A stretch of 64,000 nucleotides of DNA from the NCBI RefSeq assembly GCF_014873705.1, contig NZ_JADBDS010000003.1:1178001-1242000 (forward strand), written 5' to 3'. Shown in pieces: positions 16,702 to 24,445 of the stretch. Origin of the DNA: Mycobacterium sp. OAS707 (lineage in GTDB: Bacteria; Actinomycetota; Actinomycetes; Mycobacteriales; Mycobacteriaceae). The notes under the pieces were generated by a model, which saw only the letters and a list, made by a program, of their open reading frames with translations, did no database searches and was not told the DNA's origin. A program made the translations under genes and the position numbers. Each line of letters starts with the position of its first letter. Position 1 is the first letter of the stretch.

Positions 16702-17883
16702 ATGCGGCTCGCGTATATCGCATTTGTATTGGTCGCGCTGCTGTCTGCGGCGTGCTCCTCGACGGTCAGCGGTTCGGCGGTCAAGCCATCAGGCGTGGCG
16801 TCTGGTCCCACCGTCGACGTCAGCAAGCTCGATGTCGGGCCGTACCCGACGCAGCCGAGCCAGCCGCTGGGCGTGGCGGGCGACCCGGACCGCGGATTGT
16901 TCGTCGAGTCGCAGCGGATGGCCAACAACGTCATCGGCCCATGGGAGGTCGACCCTGCCATCACGGGCTGGTTCGGCTTCGGCGCCACCGTGCTACCGAA
17001 CGTCGGGGCGTTGGCGCAGATCGGTCCCGAGTCGTTCGCGGCGGCGGCGAGCCAGCACGGCTTCATCAACGGCTTCGCCTCGGCGCGCACTGCCGAGGGA
17101 CAGAAGATCCTGCTGAATGCGGTGCTGCGGTTCGCCGATGGCAGTGCGGCGACCGCTGCCGCCACGGAGTTCGGCGACATCGCCGCCAAGACGGGCGAGG
17201 CGGTGCAGCCCGCCCAGATCCCGGGCCACCCGGATACCAAGGCGGCGAGCTACACCCAGACCGAGGGTTCGACCGGCAAGAAGTGGAGCGCGGTGCGCGC
17301 GTTCACTGCGCACGGCCAGTACGTGTTCATGCAACTGGCGCAGGCCGTCGACGGGATGGACCCCGCGATCGGCCTCGTCGCCAAGACCATCGACATGCAG
17401 GGACCGGCGATCGACAAGTTCCGCGCGACCGATCCGTCCGAGTTCGCCGATATCTCGCTCGATCCGACCGGCCTGCTGGCGCGGACACTTCCGGTTCCCG
17501 ACAAGGAAGCCACGCCCATCCAGAACGCCACCTATGAACAACGCGGCGCGCTGCAATTCCAAAGTGACCCGGCCCGATCGGCGAAGCTGTTCGCCGACAC
17601 CGGAATGGATCTGGCGGCGATGGCGAAGACGAATGTCTACCAAACCAAGGACGCTGCCAGCGCGCCGAAGATCGTCGAGGGCTTCTACGCCGAGCTGCAG
17701 CCGACCTCGCAACAGGCCAAGCCGGTCAACAACCTGCCAGGCAGCCGCTGTCTGCAGCTGAAGGACAAGACCTTCTATTGCCTTGGGGCAGCGGACAAGT
17801 ATGCGATCGAAACCACGGCGGACAACTTGTTGGACGCCCAGCAGCAGATCGCGGCGCAGTACGCGATGCTGTTGAGCGGTTAG
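16702..17883 (+). CDS. Secreted lipoprotein, DUF7373-like, 393 aa
   Basis: The start at ATG 16702 places a textbook lipoprotein signal at the N-terminus: MRLAYIAFVLVALLSAAC with lipid-modified C18. The mature protein of about 375 residues begins with a Ser/Thr/Pro linker. It contains a repeated two-domain layout with motifs such as GFGATVLPNVG, KIVEGFYAEL and the late pair CLQLKDKTFYCLG, likely a disulfide. The layout resembles a mycobacterial lipoprotein family called DUF7373; its function is unknown. The ribosome site is weak. The stop overlaps the convergent TetR gene by four bases. An ATG at 16639 in the same frame would mask the signal peptide. Confidence 0.8.
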   Translation: MRLAYIAFVLVALLSAACSSTVSGSAVKPSGVASGPTVDVSKLDVGPYPTQPSQPLGVAGDPDRGLFVESQRMANNVIGPWEVDPAITGWFGFGATVLPNVGALAQIGPESFAAAASQHGFINGFASARTAEGQKILLNAVLRFADGSAATAAATEFGDIAAKTGEAVQPAQIPGHPDTKAASYTQTEGSTGKKWSAVRAFTAHGQYVFMQLAQAVDGMDPAIGLVAKTIDMQGPAIDKFRATDPSEFADISLDPTGLLARTLPVPDKEATPIQNATYEQRGALQFQSDPARSAKLFADTGMDLAAMAKTNVYQTKDAASAPKIVEGFYAELQPTSQQAKPVNNLPGSRCLQLKDKTFYCLGAADKYAIETTADNLLDAQQQIAAQYAMLLSG

Positions 17884-18470
17884 CGTCCGGTCAGGACGCC
17901 GTGCAGCAGCAGCTCGCTGAGCTCCTTGGCCGCCGTGTCGACGTCCCTGATGCGGCGCACGCATACCGCGTACCAGGCACCGCCGGCGATGGCGTCCATC
18001 AGTGTGTCGGCGCTGATGCCGGGCCGCGCGATGCCGTCGGCGACTGCGCCGCCAAGCTTGTCGGCCAGCTGACTGCGGGCCGTGGCCTCCAGCCGGTCGC
18101 TGAGCAGTCGCCGCATGTGGCGGTCTGCGCGTAAATCGTTGAGCAGACCGGGAATTGACTCACGCACCGCGGCGTCGCCGTACATTTGCAGCGCGCCGCG
18201 ACACAACCGGGTGATCTCGGCGGCGAAGTCGTCCTCCGGCGGCTCGGGCCCGAGGTCGGGGAACAGCGCCTCGTGTACCAGCTGCGCCTTGGAACTCCAG
18301 CGACGGTAAACGGCGGGCCTACTGACACCGGCGGTGGTGGCGATCAGGTCGATGGTGGTGGCGGCATAGCCGCGGTCGACGAGTAGGCACCGGGCCGCGG
18401 CCAGCACTGCCGTGTCGATCGACGGATCACGCCGCGAGCCCTGCCGCCTATGACGCCGCTCCGCTTCCAC
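17880..18470 (-). CDS. TetR/AcrR family transcriptional regulator
   Basis: A 196-residue repressor-type protein. Basic N-terminus, then the TetR helix-turn-helix (residues about 20-62: LIATTAGVSRPAVYRRWSSK), and a C-terminal ligand/dimer domain that ends with a TetR_C-like pattern (GGAWYAVCVRRI). The gene lies divergent from the molybdopterin oxidoreductase operon. A near-perfect 21-base palindrome sits 27 bases upstream of its start codon (18497-18517), so autoregulation and control of the divergent operon are likely. The ligand is unknown. The 3' end overlaps the lipoprotein gene by four bases. Confidence 0.93.
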   Translation of the reverse strand: MEAERRHRRQGSRRDPSIDTAVLAAARCLLVDRGYAATTIDLIATTAGVSRPAVYRRWSSKAQLVHEALFPDLGPEPPEDDFAAEITRLCRGALQMYGDAAVRESIPGLLNDLRADRHMRRLLSDRLEATARSQLADKLGGAVADGIARPGISADTLMDAIAGGAWYAVCVRRIRDVDTAAKELSELLLHGVLTGR

Positions 18471-18496
18471 GATTAGCCTTCCCGCCCCATCGATTT

Positions 18497-18517
18497 GTCG
18501 TTACAGTATGTCACGAC
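18497..18517. promoter_or_regulatory. TetR-type operator palindrome
   Basis: The 21-base sequence has the form GTCGT-T-ACA-GTA-TGT-C-ACGAC. Outer arms GTCGT/ACGAC and inner arms ACA/TGT are perfectly symmetric, with mismatches only at the two single spacers and centre. This is the usual size and symmetry of a TetR-family operator. It lies 27 bases before the TetR start codon and about 93 bases before the molybdoenzyme start, so the adjacent regulator is the obvious binder. Confidence 0.7.
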
Positions 18518-18527
18518 AACATGGTGC

Positions 18528-18585
18528 CGAACGTGGGTTACCCGCACGCTTTCCCGCGCGAAGGAGTGCGGGTAACCCACGTTCG
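18528..18585. repeat. Perfect 20-bp inverted repeat with 18-base loop
   Basis: Left arm CGAACGTGGGTTACCCGCAC (18528-18547) and right arm (18566-18585) are exact reverse complements around an 18-base GC-rich loop. The arm core GGGTTACCC is itself nearly palindromic. It lies between the TetR operator and the ribosome site of the molybdoenzyme gene. In the rightward transcript it could fold into a very stable hairpin 24 bases before the start codon. There is no T-run after it. It may be an attenuator-like element, a protein-binding site, or a dispersed mycobacterial palindrome. Confidence 0.75.
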
Positions 18586-18609
18586 CGGCAAATGTGAATG
18601 GAGGCCGCT

Positions 18610-20859
18610 ATGACCAAACCGTTGGCAGGCATCGGCGAGGACGGCAGGCACCTCTACACGTGTCCGTTGTGTGAAGCCATGTGCGGCTTGGAGATTCACG
18701 TCGCCGACGGCCGCGTCGCAAGCATCCGCGGCAACAAAGACGACACCTGGAGTCACGGGCACATCTGCCCCAAAGGCGCGACCCTCGGGGCGGTGCACGA
18801 GGACCCCGACCGCATTCGGCGGCCGATGATCAAGGTCGACGGGCAGTGGCAGGAGGTCAGCTGGGACGCCGCGTTCCGTCGCTGCACCGAACTGCTGGCC
18901 CCGGTGATCGAGAAGTACGGCATCGGCGCGGTCACGTGTTACACCGGCAACCCGCTTGCACACTCCTTCTCGTTGGGCCGCTATACCGGTGTGCTGCTTG
19001 GCATGTCGGGCATTCCGCTGAGTTACTCGCCGGGCACCGTCGACCAGTGGCCCAAGAATCTGTCGTCGCATCTGATGTACGGCGGCTGGTGGAGCTTCCC
19101 GGTGCCCGACATCGAACGCACTGATCTGTTGGTCGTGATGGGCGCCAACCCCGCCGCGTCGCAAGGGTCGCTGCTGGCCGCGCCTGACGTCATTGGCATC
19201 ATCGACGGAATTCGCAAGCGCGGCAAGGTGATTGTCGTTGATCCCGTCCGTACCGCCACCGCGGCCCGCGCCGACGAATGGTTGCCGATCACCCCAGGCA
19301 CCGACGCCGCTCTGCTGCTTGCCGTCGTGCACACGCTGTTCGACGAGGATCTGGTCAGGCTTGGGGCGGTCGAACCGCACGTCGACGGCGTCGACCGCAT
19401 GCGCGAGGTGGCCGCCGAGTGGTCGCCCGAACGTGTAGCCGCTGTCACTGGCATCACGGCAGACCGGATCCGGACCCTGGCCAGGGAGCTGGCCGGCACC
19501 GAGCGCGCAGTGGTCTACGGCCGAATTGGGTTGTGCAATCAGGAGTTCGGCAGTCTGGCCAGTTGGCTGGTCGACGTCGTCAACATCCTCACCGGACACT
19601 TCGACACGCCGGGCGGCTCGATGTTCCCGCGCGCCGCGGCGTGGTCGGTGACCGTGCAGCCGATCCCCGGCCTCGAGGACGGCGCACCGGAATTCGGCCG
19701 CTACCGCACCCGGGTCCGCGGCGCGAAGGAGGTGCTCGGGCAGGTGCCGGTGTCGTGTCTCGCAGAGGAGATCGCGACGCCGGGGGAGGGGCAGATCAAG
19801 GCCCTGATCACGGTGGCGGGCAACCCGGTGCTGTCGACGCCCGCGGGGCACAAGCTCGACGAGGTGTTGCCGACGCTGGACGCGATGATCTCCGTCGACA
19901 TGTGGCTCAACGAAACCACGCGGCACGCCGACGTGATCCTGCCCGCGCCGTCACCGCTGGAGCAGCCCCACCACGACGACCTCATCCTCAACTTCGCGAT
20001 CAACAGCATCGCGAACTACTCGCCGCCGGTATTCGCGCCGCCGGATCCCGACCGGCCGGAGGAGTGGGAGATCCTGATCCGGCTCACGGGGCTGTGCACC
20101 GGCACACCCGCCGAGGACGTCGACGTGACGGCCATCGACGACGGCTTCTTCGACTACATGGCCTTCACCCAGGGACTCGACGGCGCCGAGATCCGCACAC
20201 ATTACGAGCGCGGCGGCCCCGAACGCATCCTCGACTTCACGCTGCGCACAGGGCCGTTCGGCGACCGCTACGGCGAGAACCCCGGCGGCATCACGCTGGA
20301 GAAGCTGAAGGCCCAGCCCAACGGCGTCAACTTCGGCCCGATGGTGCCGCAGGTGCCCGACGTGCTGGGCACCGCGGACGGCAAGATCCGGCTCGCTCCG
20401 CAGTATCTGCTCGACGACGTGCCTCGGCTGGCCGCGCGACTCGACCGTGCGCCTGCCGAACTCGTGCTCGTCAGCAGGCGCCATCTGCGCTCGAACAACT
20501 CGTGGCTGCACAACGTCGGACCCCTGATGAAGGGCAAGGACCGCTGCACGCTGTTGATGCACGACGACGACGCGACAAAGCGCGGCCTGGCGAGCGGCGA
20601 CCTCGTCTCGGTGACCTCGCCGGGCGGACAGATCGAAGTGCCCGTCGAGGTGACCGACGCGATCATGCCCGGCGTGGTGTCGATGCCGCACGGCTGGGGC
20701 CACGGCAAGCCGGGCACCCGGATGGCGATCGCGAACGAGTCGCCCGGCGTGAACACCAACATCCTGTCGCCGCCCACCTTCATCGACGAGCCGTCGGGCA
20801 ACGGCGCACTGAACGGGATCCCGGTGACGGTCGCTGCGGTCGGCGCTGATAGGCATTAA
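18610..20859 (+). CDS. Molybdopterin oxidoreductase (DMSO reductase superfamily) with [4Fe-4S] site
   Basis: A 749-residue bis-MGD molybdenum/tungsten enzyme. The N-terminus has the four Cys of an FS0-type cluster (C18, C21, C25, C53: TCPLCEAMCGLEIH and HICPKG). The Mo-cofactor domains follow, with CYTGNPLAHSFSLGRYTG, then VVMGANPAASQGS, VTVAGNPVLSTPAG and a C-terminal MopB domain around SRRHLRSNNSWLHNVGPLMK. No twin-arginine signal is seen, so it should be cytosolic. The substrate cannot be read from sequence; formate dehydrogenase and acetylene hydratase-like groups share this layout. ATG 18610 is preferred because GGAGG sits six bases before it. It is two bases upstream of the next gene, an operon. 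Confidence 0.9.
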   Translation: MTKPLAGIGEDGRHLYTCPLCEAMCGLEIHVADGRVASIRGNKDDTWSHGHICPKGATLGAVHEDPDRIRRPMIKVDGQWQEVSWDAAFRRCTELLAPVIEKYGIGAVTCYTGNPLAHSFSLGRYTGVLLGMSGIPLSYSPGTVDQWPKNLSSHLMYGGWWSFPVPDIERTDLLVVMGANPAASQGSLLAAPDVIGIIDGIRKRGKVIVVDPVRTATAARADEWLPITPGTDAALLLAVVHTLFDEDLVRLGAVEPHVDGVDRMREVAAEWSPERVAAVTGITADRIRTLARELAGTERAVVYGRIGLCNQEFGSLASWLVDVVNILTGHFDTPGGSMFPRAAAWSVTVQPIPGLEDGAPEFGRYRTRVRGAKEVLGQVPVSCLAEEIATPGEGQIKALITVAGNPVLSTPAGHKLDEVLPTLDAMISVDMWLNETTRHADVILPAPSPLEQPHHDDLILNFAINSIANYSPPVFAPPDPDRPEEWEILIRLTGLCTGTPAEDVDVTAIDDGFFDYMAFTQGLDGAEIRTHYERGGPERILDFTLRTGPFGDRYGENPGGITLEKLKAQPNGVNFGPMVPQVPDVLGTADGKIRLAPQYLLDDVPRLAARLDRAPAELVLVSRRHLRSNNSWLHNVGPLMKGKDRCTLLMHDDDATKRGLASGDLVSVTSPGGQIEVPVEVTDAIMPGVVSMPHGWGHGKPGTRMAIANESPGVNTNILSPPTFIDEPSGNGALNGIPVTVAAVGADRH

Positions 20860-20861
20860 CC

Positions 20862-21359
20862 GTGGGCACAAACCAGCGGGCGAACATCGTCATGACCGAC
20901 GAGGAGATCGCCCAGTTCATAGAGCGCAGCCGGACCGCGACGATGGCGACCGTGCTGCCCGACGGCAGGCCGCACCTGGTCGCGATGTGGTACGCCGTGG
21001 TCGACGGCGAGATCTGGTTCGAAACCAAAGCCAAGTCGCAGAAGGCGGTCAACCTGCGTCGTGATCCGACGATCACGGTGATGATCGAAGACGGGCAAAG
21101 CTACGACACTCTGCGCGGGGTGTCGATCGACGGCAAAGCCGAGATCGTCGATGACGCGGAAACCATTCTGCGCGTTGGCATTAGCGTGTGGGAGCGGTAC
21201 ACCGGCCCCTACACCGACGAGATGCGTCCGTTCATCGACCAGATGATGAACAACCGCATCTGCGTGCGGGTGGTGCCCAGCCGGATGCGCAGTTGGGATC
21301 ACCGCAAGCTCGGCATGCCCGCGATGCCTATCGGCGGCAGCACGGCCGAGTACCTCTGA
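20862..21359 (+). CDS. Pyridoxamine 5'-phosphate oxidase-like, probable F420/flavin-binding protein
   Basis: A 165-residue split-barrel protein from GTG 20862. The opening MTDEEIAQFIERSRTATMAT with VLPDGRPHLVAMWYAVVDG is typical of the FDOR-B/PPOX group that binds F420, FMN or heme in mycobacteria. FDOR-B members reduce substrates such as biliverdin or quinone-like compounds. It starts two bases after the molybdoenzyme stop and overlaps the next gene by one base (TGATG), so all three are likely made together. The exact cofactor is unproven. Confidence 0.88.
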   Translation: MGTNQRANIVMTDEEIAQFIERSRTATMATVLPDGRPHLVAMWYAVVDGEIWFETKAKSQKAVNLRRDPTITVMIEDGQSYDTLRGVSIDGKAEIVDDAETILRVGISVWERYTGPYTDEMRPFIDQMMNNRICVRVVPSRMRSWDHRKLGMPAMPIGGSTAEYL

Positions 21360-21835
21360 TGCCGCAGGACCGACCCAGGCAGCTGGATTCGCCGCTGCTG
21401 CCGAAGATCTTCAAGTACGCGGGCAAGGCGCACGTCTGGGTCTACCGGAAGACCGGGGGGAAGATCGGCGGGAAGTGGCGCATCGGAGCGGGATTCCGCA
21501 AGCCGGTGCCGACGCTGTTGCTCGAGCATCGCGGTCGCAAGTCCGGCAAGGTGTTCGTCACGCCGCTGCTGTACATGTTCGACGGCGCCGACGTGGTGAT
21601 CGTCGCGTCGCAGGGCGGTCGGCCAGAGGACCCGCAGTGGTATCGCAATCTGGTGGCCAACCCCGACACGTACGTGGAGATCGGTGCCGACCGTCGCGCG
21701 GTGCGTGCCGTGACGGCAAGCGCCGAAGAGCGGGCGCGGTTGTGGCCGAAGCTCGTCGACCTCTACGCGGATTTCGACAACTATCAGGCCTGGACCGACC
21801 GCGAGATTCCCGTGGTGGTGTGCAAGCCGCGTTAG
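21359..21835 (+). CDS. Nitroreductase/deazaflavin (F420)-dependent oxidoreductase, Ddn family
   Basis: A 158-residue FDOR-A type protein. ATG 21359 overlaps the upstream stop as TGATG, indicating translational reinitiation. Recognisable blocks are FRKPVPTLLLEHRGRKSGK followed by TPLLYMFDGADVVIVASQGG, then PQWYRNLVANPDTYVEIG and RARLWPKLVDLYADFDNYQ. The family includes Ddn, the F420H2-dependent quinone reductase that activates pretomanid. It closes a three-gene unit (Mo enzyme, FDOR-B, FDOR-A). The 3' end overlaps the convergent thioesterase by four bases. Confidence 0.93.
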   Translation: MPQDRPRQLDSPLLPKIFKYAGKAHVWVYRKTGGKIGGKWRIGAGFRKPVPTLLLEHRGRKSGKVFVTPLLYMFDGADVVIVASQGGRPEDPQWYRNLVANPDTYVEIGADRRAVRAVTASAEERARLWPKLVDLYADFDNYQAWTDREIPVVVCKPR

Positions 21836-22641
21836 GGGTGCGGCGGGTTGAAGCCAGGGTTGGACAACGCGTTGGCGACGCCGCTGCCGATCGGGCCGTG
21901 CTGATCGACGATGGTGGCCGTGCCGGTGGCGACGCCGTCGTGGCTGTAATGCGTCAGGGCCGCCAACCCAAGGTAGGGGCCTTCGGGCAGCCGGGACAGG
22001 GTCAGGGTGTAGTCGGCGTTGATGAACTGCAAACCCGCTGCGCCGAAATGAGTCAATGAGCTGACCATGTCGCCTGCCATCGCCGCCCGAGTGAACGGTG
22101 TGAGTTCTTTCCCCGCGACCAACGGCCGGATATCGCGCACCCAGATGTATTTCGGCCCCGCGTGCTGCCACGCATCGAGGCCGAAGCCAGGACCGGGCGT
22201 GTGCTCGTTGCGGCCGTAGGTCCACACCAGCATCGCCAAGCCCCGTGGAATCGGGTCGGGGCTGGGCGGAATCGGCGGCATGGTCACCGGTGATGACCAG
22301 ATCTGGTCGGTCGGTTGTTCGCCGCGACGCAGAAACAGTCCGCTGGCTCGGGCGACGACGGTCTCGCCCTGCGTCATCACCGCGTCGACCAACCTCAGCC
22401 GGCGGCCCTGACGCGTCACCGTGGTGTCGACGCGCACCGGCGCCAGCGCGGCGGGCCGGAACAGGTCGACGGTCAACCGGGTTGGCTGAAAATCGGGATC
22501 GCCCGCGTCGCGCTCGAGGACGTGGCCGAGGATGCCGCCGACGTAGTTGCCGCTGATCGTGTCTCCCCACGGCCCGCGGGCGATGGGCTGCGGCACGAAG
22601 GTGTCGCCGTCGGCGACGAAGAATGCTGAAGGGCCAGTCAT
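21832..22641 (-). CDS. Thioesterase family protein (acyl-CoA thioesterase-like)
   Basis: A 269-residue double hotdog protein that probably hydrolyses acyl-CoA thioesters. The N-terminal half has the pattern GDTISGNYVGGILGHVLE with LTVDLFRPAALAPV, DTTVTRQGRRLRLVDAVM and VVARASGLFLRRG. The C-terminal half repeats the fold (NADYTLTLSRLPEGPYLGL, HYSHDGVATGTATIVDQHG), as in TesB/FcoT-type thioesterases. The start is ATG 22641; an in-frame GTG further upstream would add unconserved residues. Acyl-chain specificity cannot be inferred. It overlaps the Ddn-like gene end by four bases. Confidence 0.8.
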   Translation of the reverse strand: MTGPSAFFVADGDTFVPQPIARGPWGDTISGNYVGGILGHVLERDAGDPDFQPTRLTVDLFRPAALAPVRVDTTVTRQGRRLRLVDAVMTQGETVVARASGLFLRRGEQPTDQIWSSPVTMPPIPPSPDPIPRGLAMLVWTYGRNEHTPGPGFGLDAWQHAGPKYIWVRDIRPLVAGKELTPFTRAAMAGDMVSSLTHFGAAGLQFINADYTLTLSRLPEGPYLGLAALTHYSHDGVATGTATIVDQHGPIGSGVANALSNPGFNPPHP

Positions 22642-22676
22642 TGCGACCGACCATATCCGGCAGGCCTTACGACGTG

Positions 22677-22768
22677 ACGGGCCCGCCGCCACAGTGGGTG
22701 GCGACGGGCCCGTGACCGTGCTGTGTTGTGGGGGTATCCGCCCCCGTTACCCCCAACCGGTCAGCACG
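22677..22768. terminator. Pair of strong hairpins between the GNAT and thioesterase genes
   Basis: Hairpin 1 (22677-22713): ACGGGCCCG with CGGGCCCGT outside, and CGCCAC with GTGGCG inside. Hairpin 2 (22717-22768): CGTGCTG with CAGCACG outside and GGGGGTA with TACCCCC inside. They follow the leftward GNAT gene (stop at 22843) and precede the thioesterase start at 22641. No T-run follows, as is common for mycobacterial terminators. They may end the pirin-GNAT transcript or protect an mRNA end. Confidence 0.45.
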
Positions 22769-22842
22769 TCGATGTTGTCGTGAGTTGAGCTTGGCGCAGA
22801 TTCACCGCATCCGAGCGAGTAGGTCGGTACTCGAATTTCGCG

Positions 22843-23175
22843 CTACCTGGTCGCGAGCCAGCGTTTGATGTCCGAATTGATCGGATCGACCGCGTCGGCG
22901 AGTTCGTGGTGCTTCTCGGCGTAGCCGGCCACCATCGGGCAGACGGCGACGATCCGCAGCCCGGCGTCGCGGGTGGCCTGCAGCGCCTCGCCGACGAGAA
23001 TGGTCGCCAGGCCGCGGCCGCCGAATTCGTCGAGCACCTCGGTGTGCGGGAAGACCCGTTGCCCGTCGCGATCGACGTACTCGGTGAAGCCGACCTGTTG
23101 TCCGTCAACGGAAATGCTGAAGCGGTCGGATTCCTGGGTGACGGTCGTCGGCGCGCCGGTCTTGTCGGTGGTCAT
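22843..23175 (-). CDS. Small GNAT-type N-acetyltransferase (YjdJ group)
   Basis: A 110-residue protein with the short acetyltransferase fold: a beta hairpin with FSISVDGQQVGFTEYVDRDG, then FPHTEVLDEFGGRGLATILV (acetyl-CoA binding R/Q-x-x-G-x-A equivalent), and the C-terminal VCPMVAGYAEKHHELADAV. Such proteins belong to the COG2388 group; the acceptor is unknown. It begins seven bases downstream of the pirin stop on the same strand, so the two are an operon. Confidence 0.9.
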   Translation of the reverse strand: MTTDKTGAPTTVTQESDRFSISVDGQQVGFTEYVDRDGQRVFPHTEVLDEFGGRGLATILVGEALQATRDAGLRIVAVCPMVAGYAEKHHELADAVDPINSDIKRWLATR

Positions 23176-23182
23176 GAATCCT

Positions 23183-24148
23183 CTATACCCCGGGATTGGG
23201 GCGTGGGCGCAACGTGGCGTTCGGCAGCGGTGGAGCGGGTAGTCGCGACACGGCGCCGCGGTAGCCCTCGACTGCGCCGAAGCGGTCGGCGTGGTCTTCC
23301 CACTGCCGGCGGTAGCCGGCGATGTCGTCGTGGCTGCGGCCGACGAAGTTCCACCACATCACCAGCTGCTCGGCAAACGGCGGGCCACCCAGCAGCACCA
23401 CCCGCGCAGGGCTGTCGCCGCGGTTGGCGATCGTCAGTTGGCTGCTGCCTGCGGCCTGGAACGCCAGATCGGCCACGTCGAGCGCGGTACCGGCCACCTC
23501 GACGCGGCCCTGGTCGAGCAGCACGCCGTGCTCGAAGTCGCTATCCACCTCGAGGGTGACGTCCGCGCCCGGATCGAGGTCGAGCTGCGCACCGAGCAGC
23601 GGCGTGAAGGTGTGCACGGGGGAGCGGTCGCCCTCGAGCTCGCCGAGAAACACCCGCCGCGTGGCACCGCCCACGGAGCGTGGTTGCGGCACATAGTGGG
23701 CGAAGTCCCGGCCGGCGTCACGATCGGAGTCGGGCAGCGCCACCCACAGCTGCACGCCGTGCAGCACCGCCGTCGCGGAGGTCGAGACCTCGGAGTGGCA
23801 GATCCCCGCGCCGGCGGTCATGAGGTTCAGCTCGCCGGGACGGACCATCGCGTGCACGCCCGCGCTGTCGCGGTGCTCTACCTCGCCGCTGAACAGCCAA
23901 CTGACGGTTTGCAATCCGGTGTGCGGATGCGGCGGTACGTCCATCCCGGTGCCGCCCCGGACGTCGTGCGGCCCGTAGTGGTCGGCGAAACACCAGGCCC
24001 CGATCAGCGAGCGTTCCCGCTGCGGCAGCGTGCGCCGCACCTTGATCGCCCGCGGTCCGCCGAGCGGCACCTCACGCGGATGCAGCACTCCGGCGAACGG
24101 CGAAGCGACACAGGCTACTTCGGCAGGCGCGGTATCGGTGTTGCTCAC
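23183..24148 (-). CDS. Pirin family protein
   Basis: A 321-residue bicupin. The N-terminal cupin carries the iron-binding His pattern (DVPPHPHTGLQTVSWLFSGE, then VEHRDSAG and ICHSEVSTS). The C-terminal cupin follows (residues about 180-300). Pirins bind Fe and in bacteria include quercetinase-like dioxygenases and regulators of metabolic enzymes. The start is taken as GTG 24148; the longer frame begins in Cys/Arg-rich sequence not typical of the family. It lies upstream of the GNAT gene. A second pirin is encoded at 40332-41306. Confidence 0.88.
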   Translation of the reverse strand: MSNTDTAPAEVACVASPFAGVLHPREVPLGGPRAIKVRRTLPQRERSLIGAWCFADHYGPHDVRGGTGMDVPPHPHTGLQTVSWLFSGEVEHRDSAGVHAMVRPGELNLMTAGAGICHSEVSTSATAVLHGVQLWVALPDSDRDAGRDFAHYVPQPRSVGGATRRVFLGELEGDRSPVHTFTPLLGAQLDLDPGADVTLEVDSDFEHGVLLDQGRVEVAGTALDVADLAFQAAGSSQLTIANRGDSPARVVLLGGPPFAEQLVMWWNFVGRSHDDIAGYRRQWEDHADRFGAVEGYRGAVSRLPAPPLPNATLRPRPNPGV

Positions 24149-24445
24149 GGACTCACGGTAGCCCGCGCGTCGGCACGCCCCGGTATGGCAGGCACGACAC
24201 TGCACCTAGCGAACCGTTGCTGAAACAGAAATGACCGAGCGGTGGCCGCCCCGATGGCAAAGGAGACCGGTCGGGGCGAACGGCTGCAGTAACCGGCGAC
24301 CAGCTTTGCTAGCCAGCTTGTAAAGCTTATGTCTGAACGGTCGTCGGACGTATCTTGGCGAAACGGCGGGCCAGCTGGAGCAAATATCTTAACGGCCCGC
24401 AGCGAGAAGTCAGACCTTTGCTGGATAGCTTGCAGGAGTGACGAT

